From contig PNBD01000102.1 in the NCBI GenBank assembly GCA_003135855.1, positions 74,027 through 106,128 of the forward strand: 32,102 nt of DNA, read 5' to 3'. Position 1 is the first letter of the stretch, and each line of letters starts with the position of its first letter. The notes beneath the pieces are model-generated. The model had not been told where the DNA came from. It saw nothing but the letters and a program-made list of their open reading frames with translations, and made no database searches. Shown here in pieces: positions 1-12,382 of the stretch. Both the position numbers and the translations under genes were made by a program. This stretch comes from Deltaproteobacteria bacterium (GTDB taxonomy: Bacteria > Desulfobacterota > Binatia > Binatales > Binataceae).

Positions 1-179
1 GCCGCCTCGACCACCGCGCGCACAGAATCCTTGCCGCGGCGATGACCTTCGTGGCGCGGCAGTCCGTGACTGCGCGCCCAGCGTCCGTTACCGTCCATCA
101 CGATTGCCACGTGACGCGGCAGTCGCGACGGTTCGGTGGACAGTTCGGGAAACTCGCTCAGTGGTAATGAGATGGTCAC
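1..179 (-). CDS. uppS: Isoprenyl (undecaprenyl) diphosphate synthase, N-terminal part, truncated by window edge
   Basis: Minus-strand translation reads [60 protein letters not shown], with the conserved [13 protein letters not shown] motif; GTG start at 179 is inferred. Confidence 0.9.
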   Translation of the reverse strand, partial: MTISLPLSEFPELSTEPSRLPRHVAIVMDGNGRWARSHGLPRHEGHRRGKDSVRAVVEA

Positions 180-217
180 TTGCTGTTCAGGCTGCTCGGA
201 ACCCCCGCGGGACGAAC

Positions 218-781
218 TCAGACCTCCATGATCTCCGCTTCCTTCCCACTTAAGACCTTGTCGATCTTCTCGATGAAATCGCTGGTAAACTGCTGAACCT
301 TGGCCTCGCCCGCGCGCATCTCGTCCTCGGTCGCCTGCTTGTCCTTGTGCAGTTCCTTCAACATATCGTTGGCGTCGCGCCGATGATTGCGCACGCCGAC
401 CCGGAATTCTTCGGCGATTTTGCGGACGTGCTTGACCAGATCCTTACGGCGCTCTTCGGTCAATTCCGGGATCGGAATCCTGATCAACTTTCCGTCGCTC
501 ATCGGATTGAGTCCCAGGTCTGAAGTCTGAATGGCTTTTTCGATATCGTGCAGCGCGCCTTTATCGTATGGCGTGATCACGATCAGGCGCGGCTCGGGCG
601 CCGACAATCCCGCGAGCTGCCGCAGCGGGGTTTTCGAGCCGTAGTAATTTACCTGGAGATTTTCGACCAACGCGGTCGACGCCCGCCCGGTGCGAACTCG
701 CGCCAGCTCGTGCCGGAAAGCGTCGACCGTCTTCTCCATTTCCTTGCGCGCATCTTCGATTGTTTCTGTGAGCATCGTCAC
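218..781 (-). CDS. frr: Ribosome recycling factor (GTG start at 781 or ATG at 775)
   Basis: 187 aa ORF with typical RRF sequence ([65 protein letters not shown]). Confidence 0.97.
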   Translation of the reverse strand: MTMLTETIEDARKEMEKTVDAFRHELARVRTGRASTALVENLQVNYYGSKTPLRQLAGLSAPEPRLIVITPYDKGALHDIEKAIQTSDLGLNPMSDGKLIRIPIPELTEERRKDLVKHVRKIAEEFRVGVRNHRRDANDMLKELHKDKQATEDEMRAGEAKVQQFTSDFIEKIDKVLSGKEAEIMEV

Positions 782-1527
782 GTGGCGCTCTCCACCCAGG
801 TTCCGATCGGCTCCCCCATCACGGCTTTTCTTATATTACCCGGTTTGCGCAGATTGAACACGATGATTGGCAGGCGATTATCCATGCACATCGAGATCGC
901 GGTCGAGTCCATCACCTTGAGATTTTTCTGCAACACCTCGATGTAGGTCAGCCGCTCGAAGCGCTTGGCGTTCGGCTCGCGCACCGGGTCGCGATCGTAA
1001 ACGCCGTCCACGGTGTGACTTGCCTTTAGGATCACCTCCGCGCCGATTTCCATCGCGCGCAGACTCGCCGCCGTATCGGTCGTGAAATATGGATTGCCGG
1101 TTCCAGCCGCGAAAATGACCACGCGGCCTTTCTCGAGATGACGCACCGCGCGGCGCCGGATATACGGCTCGCACACGTCCTGCATCTCGATCGCTGACAT
1201 CACGCGGGTCGTGATACCGACTTGCTCGAGGGCATTCTGCAGCGCGAGCGAGTTGATTACCGTCGCGAGCATCCCCATGTGGTCGGCGGCGGAGCGATCC
1301 ATCCCGCGCGCTTCGTAGTCGGTGCCCCGGATGTAATTGCCCGCGCCGATCACGATCGCAAGCTGGAGTCCAAGGTCGGCAACTTCCTTGACTTCGACCG
1401 CGATTTGCCCGAGCGCGTCCAGGTCGAGGCCCGCGGCGGCCGGCGGTGCGAGCGCCTCGCCGGAAAGTTTCAGCAGGATTCGGCTGAAGCGCGGCTTCAG
1501 ATTTGCGGCGCCTTGGACTTCCGCCAT
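778..1527 (-). CDS. pyrH: UMP kinase (start trimmed to MAEVQG from the longer ORF 778..1608)
   Basis: [50 protein letters not shown] and [22 protein letters not shown] are characteristic of PyrH; gene order with tsf and frr. Confidence 0.96.
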   Translation of the reverse strand: MAEVQGAANLKPRFSRILLKLSGEALAPPAAAGLDLDALGQIAVEVKEVADLGLQLAIVIGAGNYIRGTDYEARGMDRSAADHMGMLATVINSLALQNALEQVGITTRVMSAIEMQDVCEPYIRRRAVRHLEKGRVVIFAAGTGNPYFTTDTAASLRAMEIGAEVILKASHTVDGVYDRDPVREPNAKRFERLTYIEVLQKNLKVMDSTAISMCMDNRLPIIVFNLRKPGNIRKAVMGEPIGTWVESAT

Positions 1528-1567
1528 GAATTGACTGCCCCCACTCCTGACCTGCGATTCTCCCCTA

Positions 1568-2188
1568 TCAGGACGTCGCGGATGATGCTTTGGTTTCGAT
1601 CGCTTCACCCAACTGGAAACGCACGAAGCGGCGAACTTCGATTTTCTCGCGCATCTGTAAGCCCGCTTCAGTCAGCAAGTCGCTGACACTTTTGTTGGGA
1701 TCGCGCACGTAGGCCTGCTCGAGCAGACACGCTTCCCGGTAGAACTTCTCGACCTTGCCCTCGATGATCTTCGACACGACTGCGGCCGGCTTGCCCTCAG
1801 CCAGCGAAGCGTAAATTTGCCGTTCCTGCTCGAGCACCGCCGGTGACAATTCCTCGCGCTTGACGCACTGCGGATTGGTCGCCGCCACTTGCATCGCAAG
1901 TTCCTTGACCAGCGCCTGGAAGGCTTCCGATTTGGCGCAGAAGTCGGTTTCGCAATTGACTTCGATCAACACCCCGAGCTTGCCGCCCGCATGGATGTAC
2001 GAACCAATCGATCCTTCCGATGCGACCCGGTCCGCACGCGCCGCGGCCGCGGCAATTCCCTTTTCGTGGAGCCACACCACGGCCTTCTCGAGCTCGCCCT
2101 CAGTCTCCGCCAGCGCCTTCTTGCAATCCATCACGCCTGCGCCGGTTTTCTCGCGCAGTTCCATGATCGTTTTCGGGTCAATTTTCAT
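1568..2188 (-). CDS. tsf: Elongation factor Ts, short form (206 aa)
   Basis: [35 protein letters not shown] and [15 protein letters not shown] motifs. Confidence 0.97.
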   Translation of the reverse strand: MKIDPKTIMELREKTGAGVMDCKKALAETEGELEKAVVWLHEKGIAAAAARADRVASEGSIGSYIHAGGKLGVLIEVNCETDFCAKSEAFQALVKELAMQVAATNPQCVKREELSPAVLEQERQIYASLAEGKPAAVVSKIIEGKVEKFYREACLLEQAYVRDPNKSVSDLLTEAGLQMREKIEVRRFVRFQLGEAIETKASSATS

Positions 2189-2237
2189 CGCTCATCCTGT
2201 ACTCGAACAGTATCGTTCGCCTGCTGACTATCGTGCA

Positions 2238-2265
2238 AGCGGCGATCGCAGTTTCGATCGCCGCT
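2238..2265 (-). promoter_or_regulatory. Perfect 11-bp stem-loop in the rpsB-tsf spacer
   Basis: AGCGGCGATCG (2238-2248), 6-nt loop, CGATCGCCGCT (2255-2265); no U-tract on the minus strand. Confidence 0.6.
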
Positions 2266-2297
2266 CCGGTCATCATCGAACAGAAAAAGGGTTGTCG

Positions 2298-3074
2298 CTA
2301 GACCGTGCTGGGAGAATCGAGCGGCGCACCGCCGTCGCTGGGGGCGTTGCTCGGGCCACTGTCCTGCTGACCCTTTGCGCGCTCCTCGGCGATTTGCTTG
2401 CCATCGATTATCGCGTCGGCCACCGCGGCGGTAAACAGTTTGATAGCGCGGATCGCGTCGTCATTGCCGGGGATTCGATAGGCAATCAGGTCGGGATCGC
2501 AGTTGGTATCGACCACCGCCGCCACCGGGATTCCGAGCCGATTCGCCTCGGCCACCGCGATGTCCTCTTTCTTCGTATCGATCACCCACAGCGCGTCCGG
2601 CAGCTTGCGCATGTTCTTGATGCCGGCCAGCGTGTGCATCAGCTTTTCATGCTCACGCCCGTTGTCGCTCATTTCTTTCTTGGTGAGCGCTTTGATCATT
2701 TCCGGATCGGCCATCACCTCTTCGAGCTTTTTGAGGCGATCGATCGACGCGCGGATGGTCTGGAAGTTGGTCAGCATCCCGCCGAGCCACCGGTTGTTCA
2801 CATAGAACATCCCGCACCGCTCGGCCTCTTCCTTCACGATATCCTGGGCCTGCTTCTTGGTTCCGACAAACAGCATCGTGCCGCCCTGCGCGGCCAGGTC
2901 GCGCGCGAAGTCGAAGGTCGCGCGAAACATCTTCACCGTCTGCTGAAGATCGATAATGTAGATGCCGTTGCGGGCGCCGAAGATGTATTGCTTCATCTTC
3001 GGGTTCCAGCGGCTGGTCTGATGGCCGAAGTGAACGCCGGCCTCCAGTAGCTGCTTCATGCTGATTTCAGTCAT
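2298..3074 (-). CDS. rpsB: 30S ribosomal protein S2
   Basis: [41 protein letters not shown] and [46 protein letters not shown]. Confidence 0.98.
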   Translation of the reverse strand: MTEISMKQLLEAGVHFGHQTSRWNPKMKQYIFGARNGIYIIDLQQTVKMFRATFDFARDLAAQGGTMLFVGTKKQAQDIVKEEAERCGMFYVNNRWLGGMLTNFQTIRASIDRLKKLEEVMADPEMIKALTKKEMSDNGREHEKLMHTLAGIKNMRKLPDALWVIDTKKEDIAVAEANRLGIPVAAVVDTNCDPDLIAYRIPGNDDAIRAIKLFTAAVADAIIDGKQIAEERAKGQQDSGPSNAPSDGGAPLDSPSTV

Positions 3075-3268
3075 AGAATTTAGTTCCTGCCTCTTGGCCC
3101 GCTAGGGGCAATCTCCCTTAATATCAGTGTGCCGCCGCCTAAGAAAGCGCTCGATTTCCGGATCGTCGCGGCCTGTGATGATGAGCGGACTGCGCGCAGT
3201 CGAAAAATCCCATTTCGGGACTTCTGACCTCGTTCGAAAGAAAACGGAGAAGCGGCCTGGCCCACAAG

Positions 3269-4675
<1,407 letters not shown>

Positions 4676-4964
4676 CCTGAACTCTCTCTTTACCTTGATT
4701 GCTGCAACTGGCGGCCGTTCGCGGCACGGTGCTGCAGGTTATCGACGACGCTGTGGGCGACAGGGCTCGCGATGCGAGCGAGGAATACCCTGATTGGTTT
4801 CGCAAGTGCCCAGGCGGTCGGGATTTGGGACAACTAACGCCTTGAGTTCGGAATTACGGACCGTCTGGAAACGGTACTTACTACTTACCCGACCGTCTCA
4901 GCGTCCTCAGTGCGGAAGCTCAAGCAAAACGCTACTCATCGGAGGCCAGCCTGTCAACGCCCCC

Positions 4965-5966
4965 TCACGCAGATTCGATCCATCGAGCAATTTCGCGATC
5001 GTCGATCGTGCAGTCATGTCCCGCGAGGAACTGCACAAAATCCGGCGGCAATGGTGCGATGAACTCAAGCCGCGTGCCCTTGCGCGGATGATCGATCGAA
5101 AGCGCCAGCGCATGCAGCGCCTGGCGATCGAAGGGCTCGGCTTCATCGCGATGCGCGCCACCGTACAGTTTGTCGCCAAGGCACGGATGCCCAATCGACG
5201 CGAGATGCACTCTTATCTGATGCATCCGGCCAGTCTCAGGCTTGACCCGAGTCAGCGACGCGCCCGCAGATGTTCGAGTCGCCGGAAAGCGGCGGAGCAC
5301 AGTGATGCGGCTGACAGCATCGCGCGGCATGTGTGAGCTGACGGACATTCGTTTGCGCTCCACCGGATGCCGTCCGACGGGGCGCTCGACGGTGACTTGA
5401 TCGCGGGTGACGACGCCCTTGACGATCGCCAGGTAAGTCTTTTTCACGCTGCGCTCCTTGAACTGACGCGACAGCGCCGTGCGTGCGAACGGCGTCCGCG
5501 CGACCACCATGATTCCCGATGTGTCCTTATCCAGCCGATGCACAATCCCGGGACGCAACACGCCGTCGGGCTCCGCCATCGTCGCCAATTCCGGAAATCG
5601 CGCGAGCAGCGCATCGACCAGCGTGCCGTCAGGATGACCCGGCGCAGGATGCACCGTCATGCCAGCGGGTTTGTTCACGATGATGATTTCGTCGTCGGCG
5701 AACACGATCGGAATTTCAGGAGCATCAGCGCCGGGAGAATCGGAATCGTGCGCGATGTTTGCGCTAGGTGCCGCGACGTCGATGCGATCGCCGGTGCGAA
5801 TCCCGCTCGACGCGCGCGCCGCCGCGCCGTTCACCGTCACAAGGCCCGCTTTGATCATGCGCGCGACCTGCGAGCGCGAGTACTCCGGCGCCAGACGCAT
5901 CGAGATGAAAACGTCGAGCCGCATCCGATCGTGCTCAGCGTTCACGGTGATCGTTGCAGGCAGCAT
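4965..5966 (-). CDS. rluD: RluA/RluD-family 23S rRNA pseudouridine synthase
   Basis: S4-like N-terminus and HRLDKDTSGIMVVARTPFARTALSRQFKERSVKKTYLAIVKG catalytic motif; exact paralogue assignment uncertain. Confidence 0.9.
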   Translation of the reverse strand: MLPATITVNAEHDRMRLDVFISMRLAPEYSRSQVARMIKAGLVTVNGAAARASSGIRTGDRIDVAAPSANIAHDSDSPGADAPEIPIVFADDEIIIVNKPAGMTVHPAPGHPDGTLVDALLARFPELATMAEPDGVLRPGIVHRLDKDTSGIMVVARTPFARTALSRQFKERSVKKTYLAIVKGVVTRDQVTVERPVGRHPVERKRMSVSSHMPRDAVSRITVLRRFPATRTSAGASLTRVKPETGRMHQIRVHLASIGHPCLGDKLYGGAHRDEAEPFDRQALHALALSIDHPRKGTRLEFIAPLPPDFVQFLAGHDCTIDDREIARWIESA

Positions 5967-6047
5967 CGCCCATCCCTAGGCGCTTACGCTACGGGACACT
6001 TGATGAAGGGTAACCGGGTAGTCCGCTGCTCCAGATGAGCACCCACT

Positions 6048-6248
6048 CTACAGCGACGGAGACGGTAGTTCAGGCGGCGGCGGATTGCTCGGCGGGCAAT
6101 TGGTGTTGCTGGTCGAGGCGATCGCGACACCGTACGTCGTCGTGCGGCAGCCGGAACCCGGGTCGCCCTCGGGCTTCGAGTAGAACCAGCACGCGCTCAG
6201 CGTCGAGCAAAGCGCGATCAGTCCGATTGCGGCGGTAAGTTTCATCAC
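6048..6248 (-). CDS. Small putative lipoprotein with proline-rich C-terminus
   Basis: 66 aa ORF MMKLTAAIGLIALCSTLSACWFYSKPEG.. with signal peptide and LSAC lipobox; lies just downstream of leuD on the same strand. Confidence 0.55.
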   Translation of the reverse strand: MMKLTAAIGLIALCSTLSACWFYSKPEGDPGSGCRTTTYGVAIASTSNTNCPPSNPPPPELPSPSL

Positions 6249-6259
6249 AGAGATCGCCC

Positions 6260-6865
6260 CTACTCGAATCGATGCGGCAATGGATGCGCCTTCTCGTACG
6301 CAACGATCTTCTCATCGTGCGCGAGCGTCAGCGCGATATCGTCGAGACCTTCGAGCAAGCACTTCTTCTGGAACGGCTCGATTTCGAAATGCGCGGTCCA
6401 TCCGAAATCGTCGGAGACCGTCTGCTCTTCGAGATCGATCGTCAGCCGATACGATTCGTAGTCGCCGGTCGCGCGAAAAATATGCTCGACTTCATCGGGC
6501 TTGAGCGTGATCGGCAGAAAGCCGTTCTTCAGGCTGTTGTTGTGGAAGATATCGGCGAACTGCGGCGCGATCACGGCGCGAAAGCCATGATCCTCCAGCG
6601 CCCATACCGCATGCTCGCGTGAACTGCCGCAGCCGAAATTCGTGCGCGCGACCAGTATCGACGCGCCCTGGTAACGCGGCTTGTTGATCACGAAATCTTT
6701 GTTGTCGCTGCCGTCCGGATTTCGCCGCCAATCGAAAAATAGTCCCTTGCCCAGGCCGGTCCGCACCACCGCCTTCAGGAACTGCTTCGGAATAATCTGA
6801 TCGGTATCGACGTTCGCGCGATCGAGCGGCGCCACCGTGCCCGTGAAATTCTTGAATGCCTGCAT
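6260..6865 (-). CDS. leuD: 3-isopropylmalate dehydratase small subunit
   Basis: [21 protein letters not shown] and [40 protein letters not shown]. Confidence 0.97.
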   Translation of the reverse strand: MQAFKNFTGTVAPLDRANVDTDQIIPKQFLKAVVRTGLGKGLFFDWRRNPDGSDNKDFVINKPRYQGASILVARTNFGCGSSREHAVWALEDHGFRAVIAPQFADIFHNNSLKNGFLPITLKPDEVEHIFRATGDYESYRLTIDLEEQTVSDDFGWTAHFEIEPFQKKCLLEGLDDIALTLAHDEKIVAYEKAHPLPHRFE

Positions 6866-6881
6866 CGTGCGCTACTCCCTA

Positions 6882-6942
6882 GCAGGGTGTTGAAAAACGA
6901 AGGCCGACTGCGTGTATTGATCTCGGTGCTTCAACACCCTGC
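6882..6942. repeat. Inverted repeat GCAGGGTGTTGAA ... TTCAACACCCTGC in the leuD-leuC spacer
   Basis: Perfect 13-bp arms at 6882-6894 and 6930-6942. Confidence 0.75.
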
Positions 6943-7001
6943 GTAAAAACTGGCTTCTTACCTACAACCTCTCCCCCTTTTGGGGGAGACAAGAGAGAGG
7001 G

Positions 7002-7036
7002 AGCAGGCGTTGAAAAATCTCTTTTTCAAAGGCCTG

Positions 7037-7038
<2 letters not shown>
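7002..7038. repeat. Hairpin AGCAGGCGTTGAAAAA-tctc-TTTTTCAAAGGCCTGCT at the leuC 3' end
   Basis: Near-perfect long inverted repeat with a 1-nt bulge; right arm overlaps the leuC stop codon. Confidence 0.7.
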
Positions 7039-8446
<1,408 letters not shown>

Positions 8447-8488
8447 TTAAGTGGACCATCGCCTCCGCAGGATTGGCCGGAAATTCTG

Positions 8489-8516
8489 ATTATGCTTCAT
8501 CGCTGGCGACAAGCAA
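8489..8516 (-). promoter_or_regulatory. Candidate sigma70-like promoter for leuC: TTGCTT-N16-CATAAT
   Basis: Minus-strand -35 at 8511-8516 and -10 at 8489-8494, upstream of the leuC start at 8446. Confidence 0.35.
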
Positions 8517-8613
8517 ACCATCGCTTTAGCAATCCAAAAACTCACCCGCGACGCGATTCTTTTACGCTCCGCTTCTAACAGCGCGTAGCGCGCATCCTAC
8601 TGTCCCAGGAAGC

Positions 8614-8636
8614 CCGAAACCCGTGAGGGGTTTCGG
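8614..8636 (-). terminator. Stem-loop downstream of dinB
   Basis: CCGAAACCC-GTGAG-GGGTTTCGG, perfect 9-bp arms, 41 nt past the dinB stop; no strong U-tract. Confidence 0.5.
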
Positions 8637-8676
8637 AAATCTTCTTCCGCCGATCCGCCGGGTTCTTGTTGCAACG

Positions 8677-9966
8677 TCACTTAATTCGCCGCGACGGCGC
8701 AGCCCGCTCCACGCGTGCGAGGCCGCGCGTCACAGCTTCCTCGCCGAACTTCTTGCTGACCACGTCGAGCGCGCGATTCAAACGATCGCGCTTGCGATCG
8801 TCGCTGACCGCGCCCGCCGCATCGAACAGCCCGAGCTGAGATTCGTCCGCGCGTTCCAACTGATGCACTTGCACGCCCGCGAGCCGAATTTTGTCCTTGT
8901 CGCGCACGCGGCCCAGCAGATGCGTCGCGACTCGCGTGATTTCGGGCCCGTCATTAGTGGGACTATCCAGCGAAAAACTGCGCGTCACCAGCGGATAGCG
9001 TCCGCCGCCGAGCGGCCGCGCGAGCTTGAGTTTCAGCGTGATCGTTCGCGCGCGCACGCCGTCTGCCCGGAGTCGCCGCGCGAGCGCGTCGCCGTGGGCA
9101 ATCAGCGCGCGCCGCAATTCAACTGAATCCTGCGCGAGGTCGTGCGCGAACGTATTCTCCTCACCGTAGGATTTACGCTGCCAGTCCGCGATCACCGGGC
9201 GCGGGTCGTTGCCCGATGCGAGTTCGTGCAGATGCGGTCCCATCGAGCCGAACAGACTCTTCAGCTCTCCCGCGTCACGATTCGCGAGATCCCCGACCGT
9301 CCTGATCCCCGCTTCATTTAATCTCGCGAGCGTGACGCGGCCCACACCCCACAACCTCTCGACCGGCAACGGTTGCAGGAACTCGCTCAGATGCTCAGGG
9401 CCGATCGCGAGCAAGCCGTCAGGCTTCGACATGTCACTCAGAATCTTCGCCGCCATCTTGGTCGGCGCGACGCCCACCGACACGACCAGCCCGGTTTCTG
9501 CGAGCACGCGCCGTTTGAGATCGCGCGCCGCATCGATTGCCGGCCCGAGCAATCGTTCTGTGCCGGTCAGATCGATAAAAGCTTCGTCGAGTGACAGCGG
9601 CTCGACCACCGGGCTGAAACTTTCGAAAACCCGCTGCACGATCCGCGAAATTTCGACGTAGCGATGCATCCGGCCCGGCACGAACACGCCGTCGGGACAA
9701 AGTTTCTGCGCCTGCCCGGTCGGCATCGCAGAGCGGACGCCGAATTTGCGCGCCTCGTATGACGCCGAAGTGACGACGCCGCGCGCGCTGCGCCCTCCGA
9801 CGATTACCGGCAGTCCGCGCAACGCGGGATTGTCGAGAATCTCGACGGCGGCATAAAAGGCGTCCATGTCGGCGTGCGCGATCACGCGCGGCCAATGCGC
9901 GGTTGAGCCTGAGCCTGAGAGTGGGCCTGAAATTGACGCGCGCGTCGATGTGGTTCCGGTACTCAC
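8677..9966 (-). CDS. dinB: DNA polymerase IV (Y-family)
   Basis: VIAHADMDAFYAAVEILDNPALRGLPVIVGG, SYEARKFGVRSAMP, EPLSLDEAFIDLTGTE, KMAAKILSDMSKPDG. Confidence 0.96.
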   Translation of the reverse strand: MSTGTTSTRASISGPLSGSGSTAHWPRVIAHADMDAFYAAVEILDNPALRGLPVIVGGRSARGVVTSASYEARKFGVRSAMPTGQAQKLCPDGVFVPGRMHRYVEISRIVQRVFESFSPVVEPLSLDEAFIDLTGTERLLGPAIDAARDLKRRVLAETGLVVSVGVAPTKMAAKILSDMSKPDGLLAIGPEHLSEFLQPLPVERLWGVGRVTLARLNEAGIRTVGDLANRDAGELKSLFGSMGPHLHELASGNDPRPVIADWQRKSYGEENTFAHDLAQDSVELRRALIAHGDALARRLRADGVRARTITLKLKLARPLGGGRYPLVTRSFSLDSPTNDGPEITRVATHLLGRVRDKDKIRLAGVQVHQLERADESQLGLFDAAGAVSDDRKRDRLNRALDVVSKKFGEEAVTRGLARVERAAPSRRIK

Positions 9967-9969
9967 GAC

Positions 9970-11415
9970 TCAGGAATCCGACGCCAGCGCATCGAAAATC
10001 CGGTCGGCCGCTTGCTCGCCGCTTCTCACGCAATCCGGAATCCCGACGCCGCGATAAGCCGCGCCCGCGATTGCAAACGCCGGAATCTCTGCGACCAGTT
10101 TTTCGATTTCCGCGACGCGGGAGAGATGCCCGACTTCGTACTGCGGCATCGAGTCGGGCCAGCGCCGAAGATCCACAGTCTGCGGCGTCGCGATGATTGC
10201 GAGCAACGTGCGGAATTCGTCGCGCACTGCGGCGACGATCTCATCGTCCGATGAACGCATCATCTCGGTTTGCAGCACGCCGCCGACGAATGCGCGTGCG
10301 AGCACAGCCCCATTCGGAGCACGTCCTTCGAATTTGAGACTTGAAAAACTGCCCGCGATTATTTTGCGCCGTTCGATCGCCGGAACGACGAAACCGAACG
10401 CCTCGGGCGGCGCAGGAAAATCGCTCTCTTTGAATGTGAGATTAACGGTCGCGGCCGACGCATAGCTGATCTGTCCGAGTAGATTCGCCGCGCGTGGCGC
10501 AACCGGCGACAGAATCCGCGCCGCAGCATAAGCAGGCGCCGTGACGATCACCGCGTCCGCCAGGGTCGCGTCGCCAGCCGAGGTCACGAGCCGCCAGCGC
10601 GCGCCCTCTCGCGACATCGCGACGATATCCGCAGATTTGCGAATCGAGCCGCCGAGCTTCGCCGTCAATGCTTCCGGCAAGCTCGCCATCCCGGCTTTGA
10701 AACTCTGGAACATACTCCAGCGCGCGCCGCTCACATCTCGATTCTTCGCCGCACTTGCTTGCTCAGCCGCGCGGAGTCCCTTGATCACGCTGCCATAGCG
10801 CCGCTCCATTTCGACGAAGCGCGGAATCGTCGCCGCGATACTGAGCCGGCGCGGATCGGCGGTGTAGATTCCTCCGGCGAGCGGCTGCGCGACGCGTTCA
10901 AGCACCTCGCGGCCGAGCCGGCGCGTCACGAATGATTCGAGGCTTTCGTCCGCGTCGTCTTTGCGCGCCGGGATAAACGGTTCCAGCGCGATTCTGAGCT
11001 TGCCGAGAATCGAAAACAGTGGACTGCGAAAAACCGGGCCGAGATGCGCCGGCGCGAGCAGCGAGAATCCCGCCGGAATCGCCACCAGCCGGCCCGCGCG
11101 CACCACAAACGTTCGCCGATAAATTTCGCGCGTCGAAATCAATTCCGCGCCAAGCCCGAGGCGGCGCGCAAGCTCGGCGGCCCACAGTTTCTCCGACAAA
11201 AATGAATCGGCGCCGGTCTCGATTACGAAACCGTCGCGGCGAATCGTCTCGAGCGGACCGCCCACGCGATCGCCTCGTTCGAGCAGCGTGACTTCGAGCG
11301 GGATCTCGCGCGTTGCCGCAAGTTCGCGAAGTCGATACGCGGCGCTGAGCCCCGCGATTCCTCCGCCGACTACCGCTGCGCGCTTGATTTGAGATTTGGC
11401 GTTCGTCGAAGGCAC
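9970..11415 (-). CDS. hemG: Protoporphyrinogen oxidase, HemY type
   Basis: RAAVVGGGIAGLSAAYRLRE FAD-binding motif, FVIETGADSFLSEKLWAAELARRLGLG, C-terminal GVGIPDCVRSGEQAADRI; next to hemH and hemE. Confidence 0.93.
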   Translation of the reverse strand: MPSTNAKSQIKRAAVVGGGIAGLSAAYRLRELAATREIPLEVTLLERGDRVGGPLETIRRDGFVIETGADSFLSEKLWAAELARRLGLGAELISTREIYRRTFVVRAGRLVAIPAGFSLLAPAHLGPVFRSPLFSILGKLRIALEPFIPARKDDADESLESFVTRRLGREVLERVAQPLAGGIYTADPRRLSIAATIPRFVEMERRYGSVIKGLRAAEQASAAKNRDVSGARWSMFQSFKAGMASLPEALTAKLGGSIRKSADIVAMSREGARWRLVTSAGDATLADAVIVTAPAYAAARILSPVAPRAANLLGQISYASAATVNLTFKESDFPAPPEAFGFVVPAIERRKIIAGSFSSLKFEGRAPNGAVLARAFVGGVLQTEMMRSSDDEIVAAVRDEFRTLLAIIATPQTVDLRRWPDSMPQYEVGHLSRVAEIEKLVAEIPAFAIAGAAYRGVGIPDCVRSGEQAADRIFDALASDS

Positions 11416-11455
11416 TCCCGCAAGCTATTTCAAAAAACGCAAACGCCCGACGCAA

Positions 11456-12376
11456 TCAGGAACTCACGTGCGCGCAAACGATCGATGCGATCATCTCGAT
11501 GAACGCCGGATGGTCGCCGACTGTGAGCGCCCGCTCCATCCTGACGCCTGCGTCGCGCGCGATTTGCGCCGCTTCGACATCGAGGTCGTACAACACTTCC
11601 ACGTGATCGCAGATAAATCCGATCGGTACTACCACCGCCGTATCGGTGTCGAGGTTCCGAATCGTGTCGCCGATGCCCGGTTCGAGCCATCGATCACGCG
11701 GGCTGCCGCTTCGACTCTGATACGCGAGACTCCACGCTCCGATTCCCAGCTCGGCCGCAACCATCCGCGCCGATTCAGTAAGCTGCTCGACATACGGACC
11801 ACTCTCCGCCATCGCAATCGGGATGCTATGCGCGGTGAAGATCAGCCGCGCGCGCGGTCGAGCCGCACCGTCCAATCGCGCATACGCATCGCGCACCCGC
11901 GCCGCCGTCGCTTTGATGAACAGCGGATGATTGTGCCACGGCTCCGGATATTCGATCGCCGGCGCCGCGTCACCGAGCGCAGCTCGTGCGTCTTCGATCG
12001 TCGCCTGATAGCGCTCCCAACTCGCTTCGCTCCGATGCGCCGCCATGATGAAGCCCAACACCCGCTGCGCGCCCCGGTCGGCCAGCGTTCGCAACGCATC
12101 GACGACCTTGGGCTCCCAGTTTCTCATTCCTACTGCCAGCGGCACTTCAGAATTTTTCGCGCGGAGTGATTCCCGCACGAGCATGGCTTGCCGCATCGTC
12201 AATTCATTGTAGGGCGATTTTCCACCGAGCGCTTCGTAGTGATGGACGACTTCCTCGTATCGCTCGCGCGGCACGGGCCGGCCGCGCAGCACATTGTCGA
12301 GAAACGGACGCACTTCAGCGGCGCGAGTCGGTCCGCCAAAGCCGACCATCAGCACGGCGTCGCATTTCTTGCTCAT
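11456..12376 (-). CDS. hemH: Ferrochelatase
   Basis: AVLMVGFGGPTRAAEVRPFLDNVLRGR, FTAHSIPIAMAESGPYVEQL, YQSRSGSPRDRWLEPGI, VVPIGFICDHVEVLYDLDVEA. Confidence 0.96.
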   Translation of the reverse strand: MSKKCDAVLMVGFGGPTRAAEVRPFLDNVLRGRPVPRERYEEVVHHYEALGGKSPYNELTMRQAMLVRESLRAKNSEVPLAVGMRNWEPKVVDALRTLADRGAQRVLGFIMAAHRSEASWERYQATIEDARAALGDAAPAIEYPEPWHNHPLFIKATAARVRDAYARLDGAARPRARLIFTAHSIPIAMAESGPYVEQLTESARMVAAELGIGAWSLAYQSRSGSPRDRWLEPGIGDTIRNLDTDTAVVVPIGFICDHVEVLYDLDVEAAQIARDAGVRMERALTVGDHPAFIEMIASIVCAHVSS

Positions 12377-12382
12377 CGGAAG

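Noticed and set aside
3080-3265. 61-aa minus-strand ORF between rpsB and rho
   Set aside because: No recognisable motif or SD; it overlaps palindromic and terminator-like sequence, so more likely regulatory spacer
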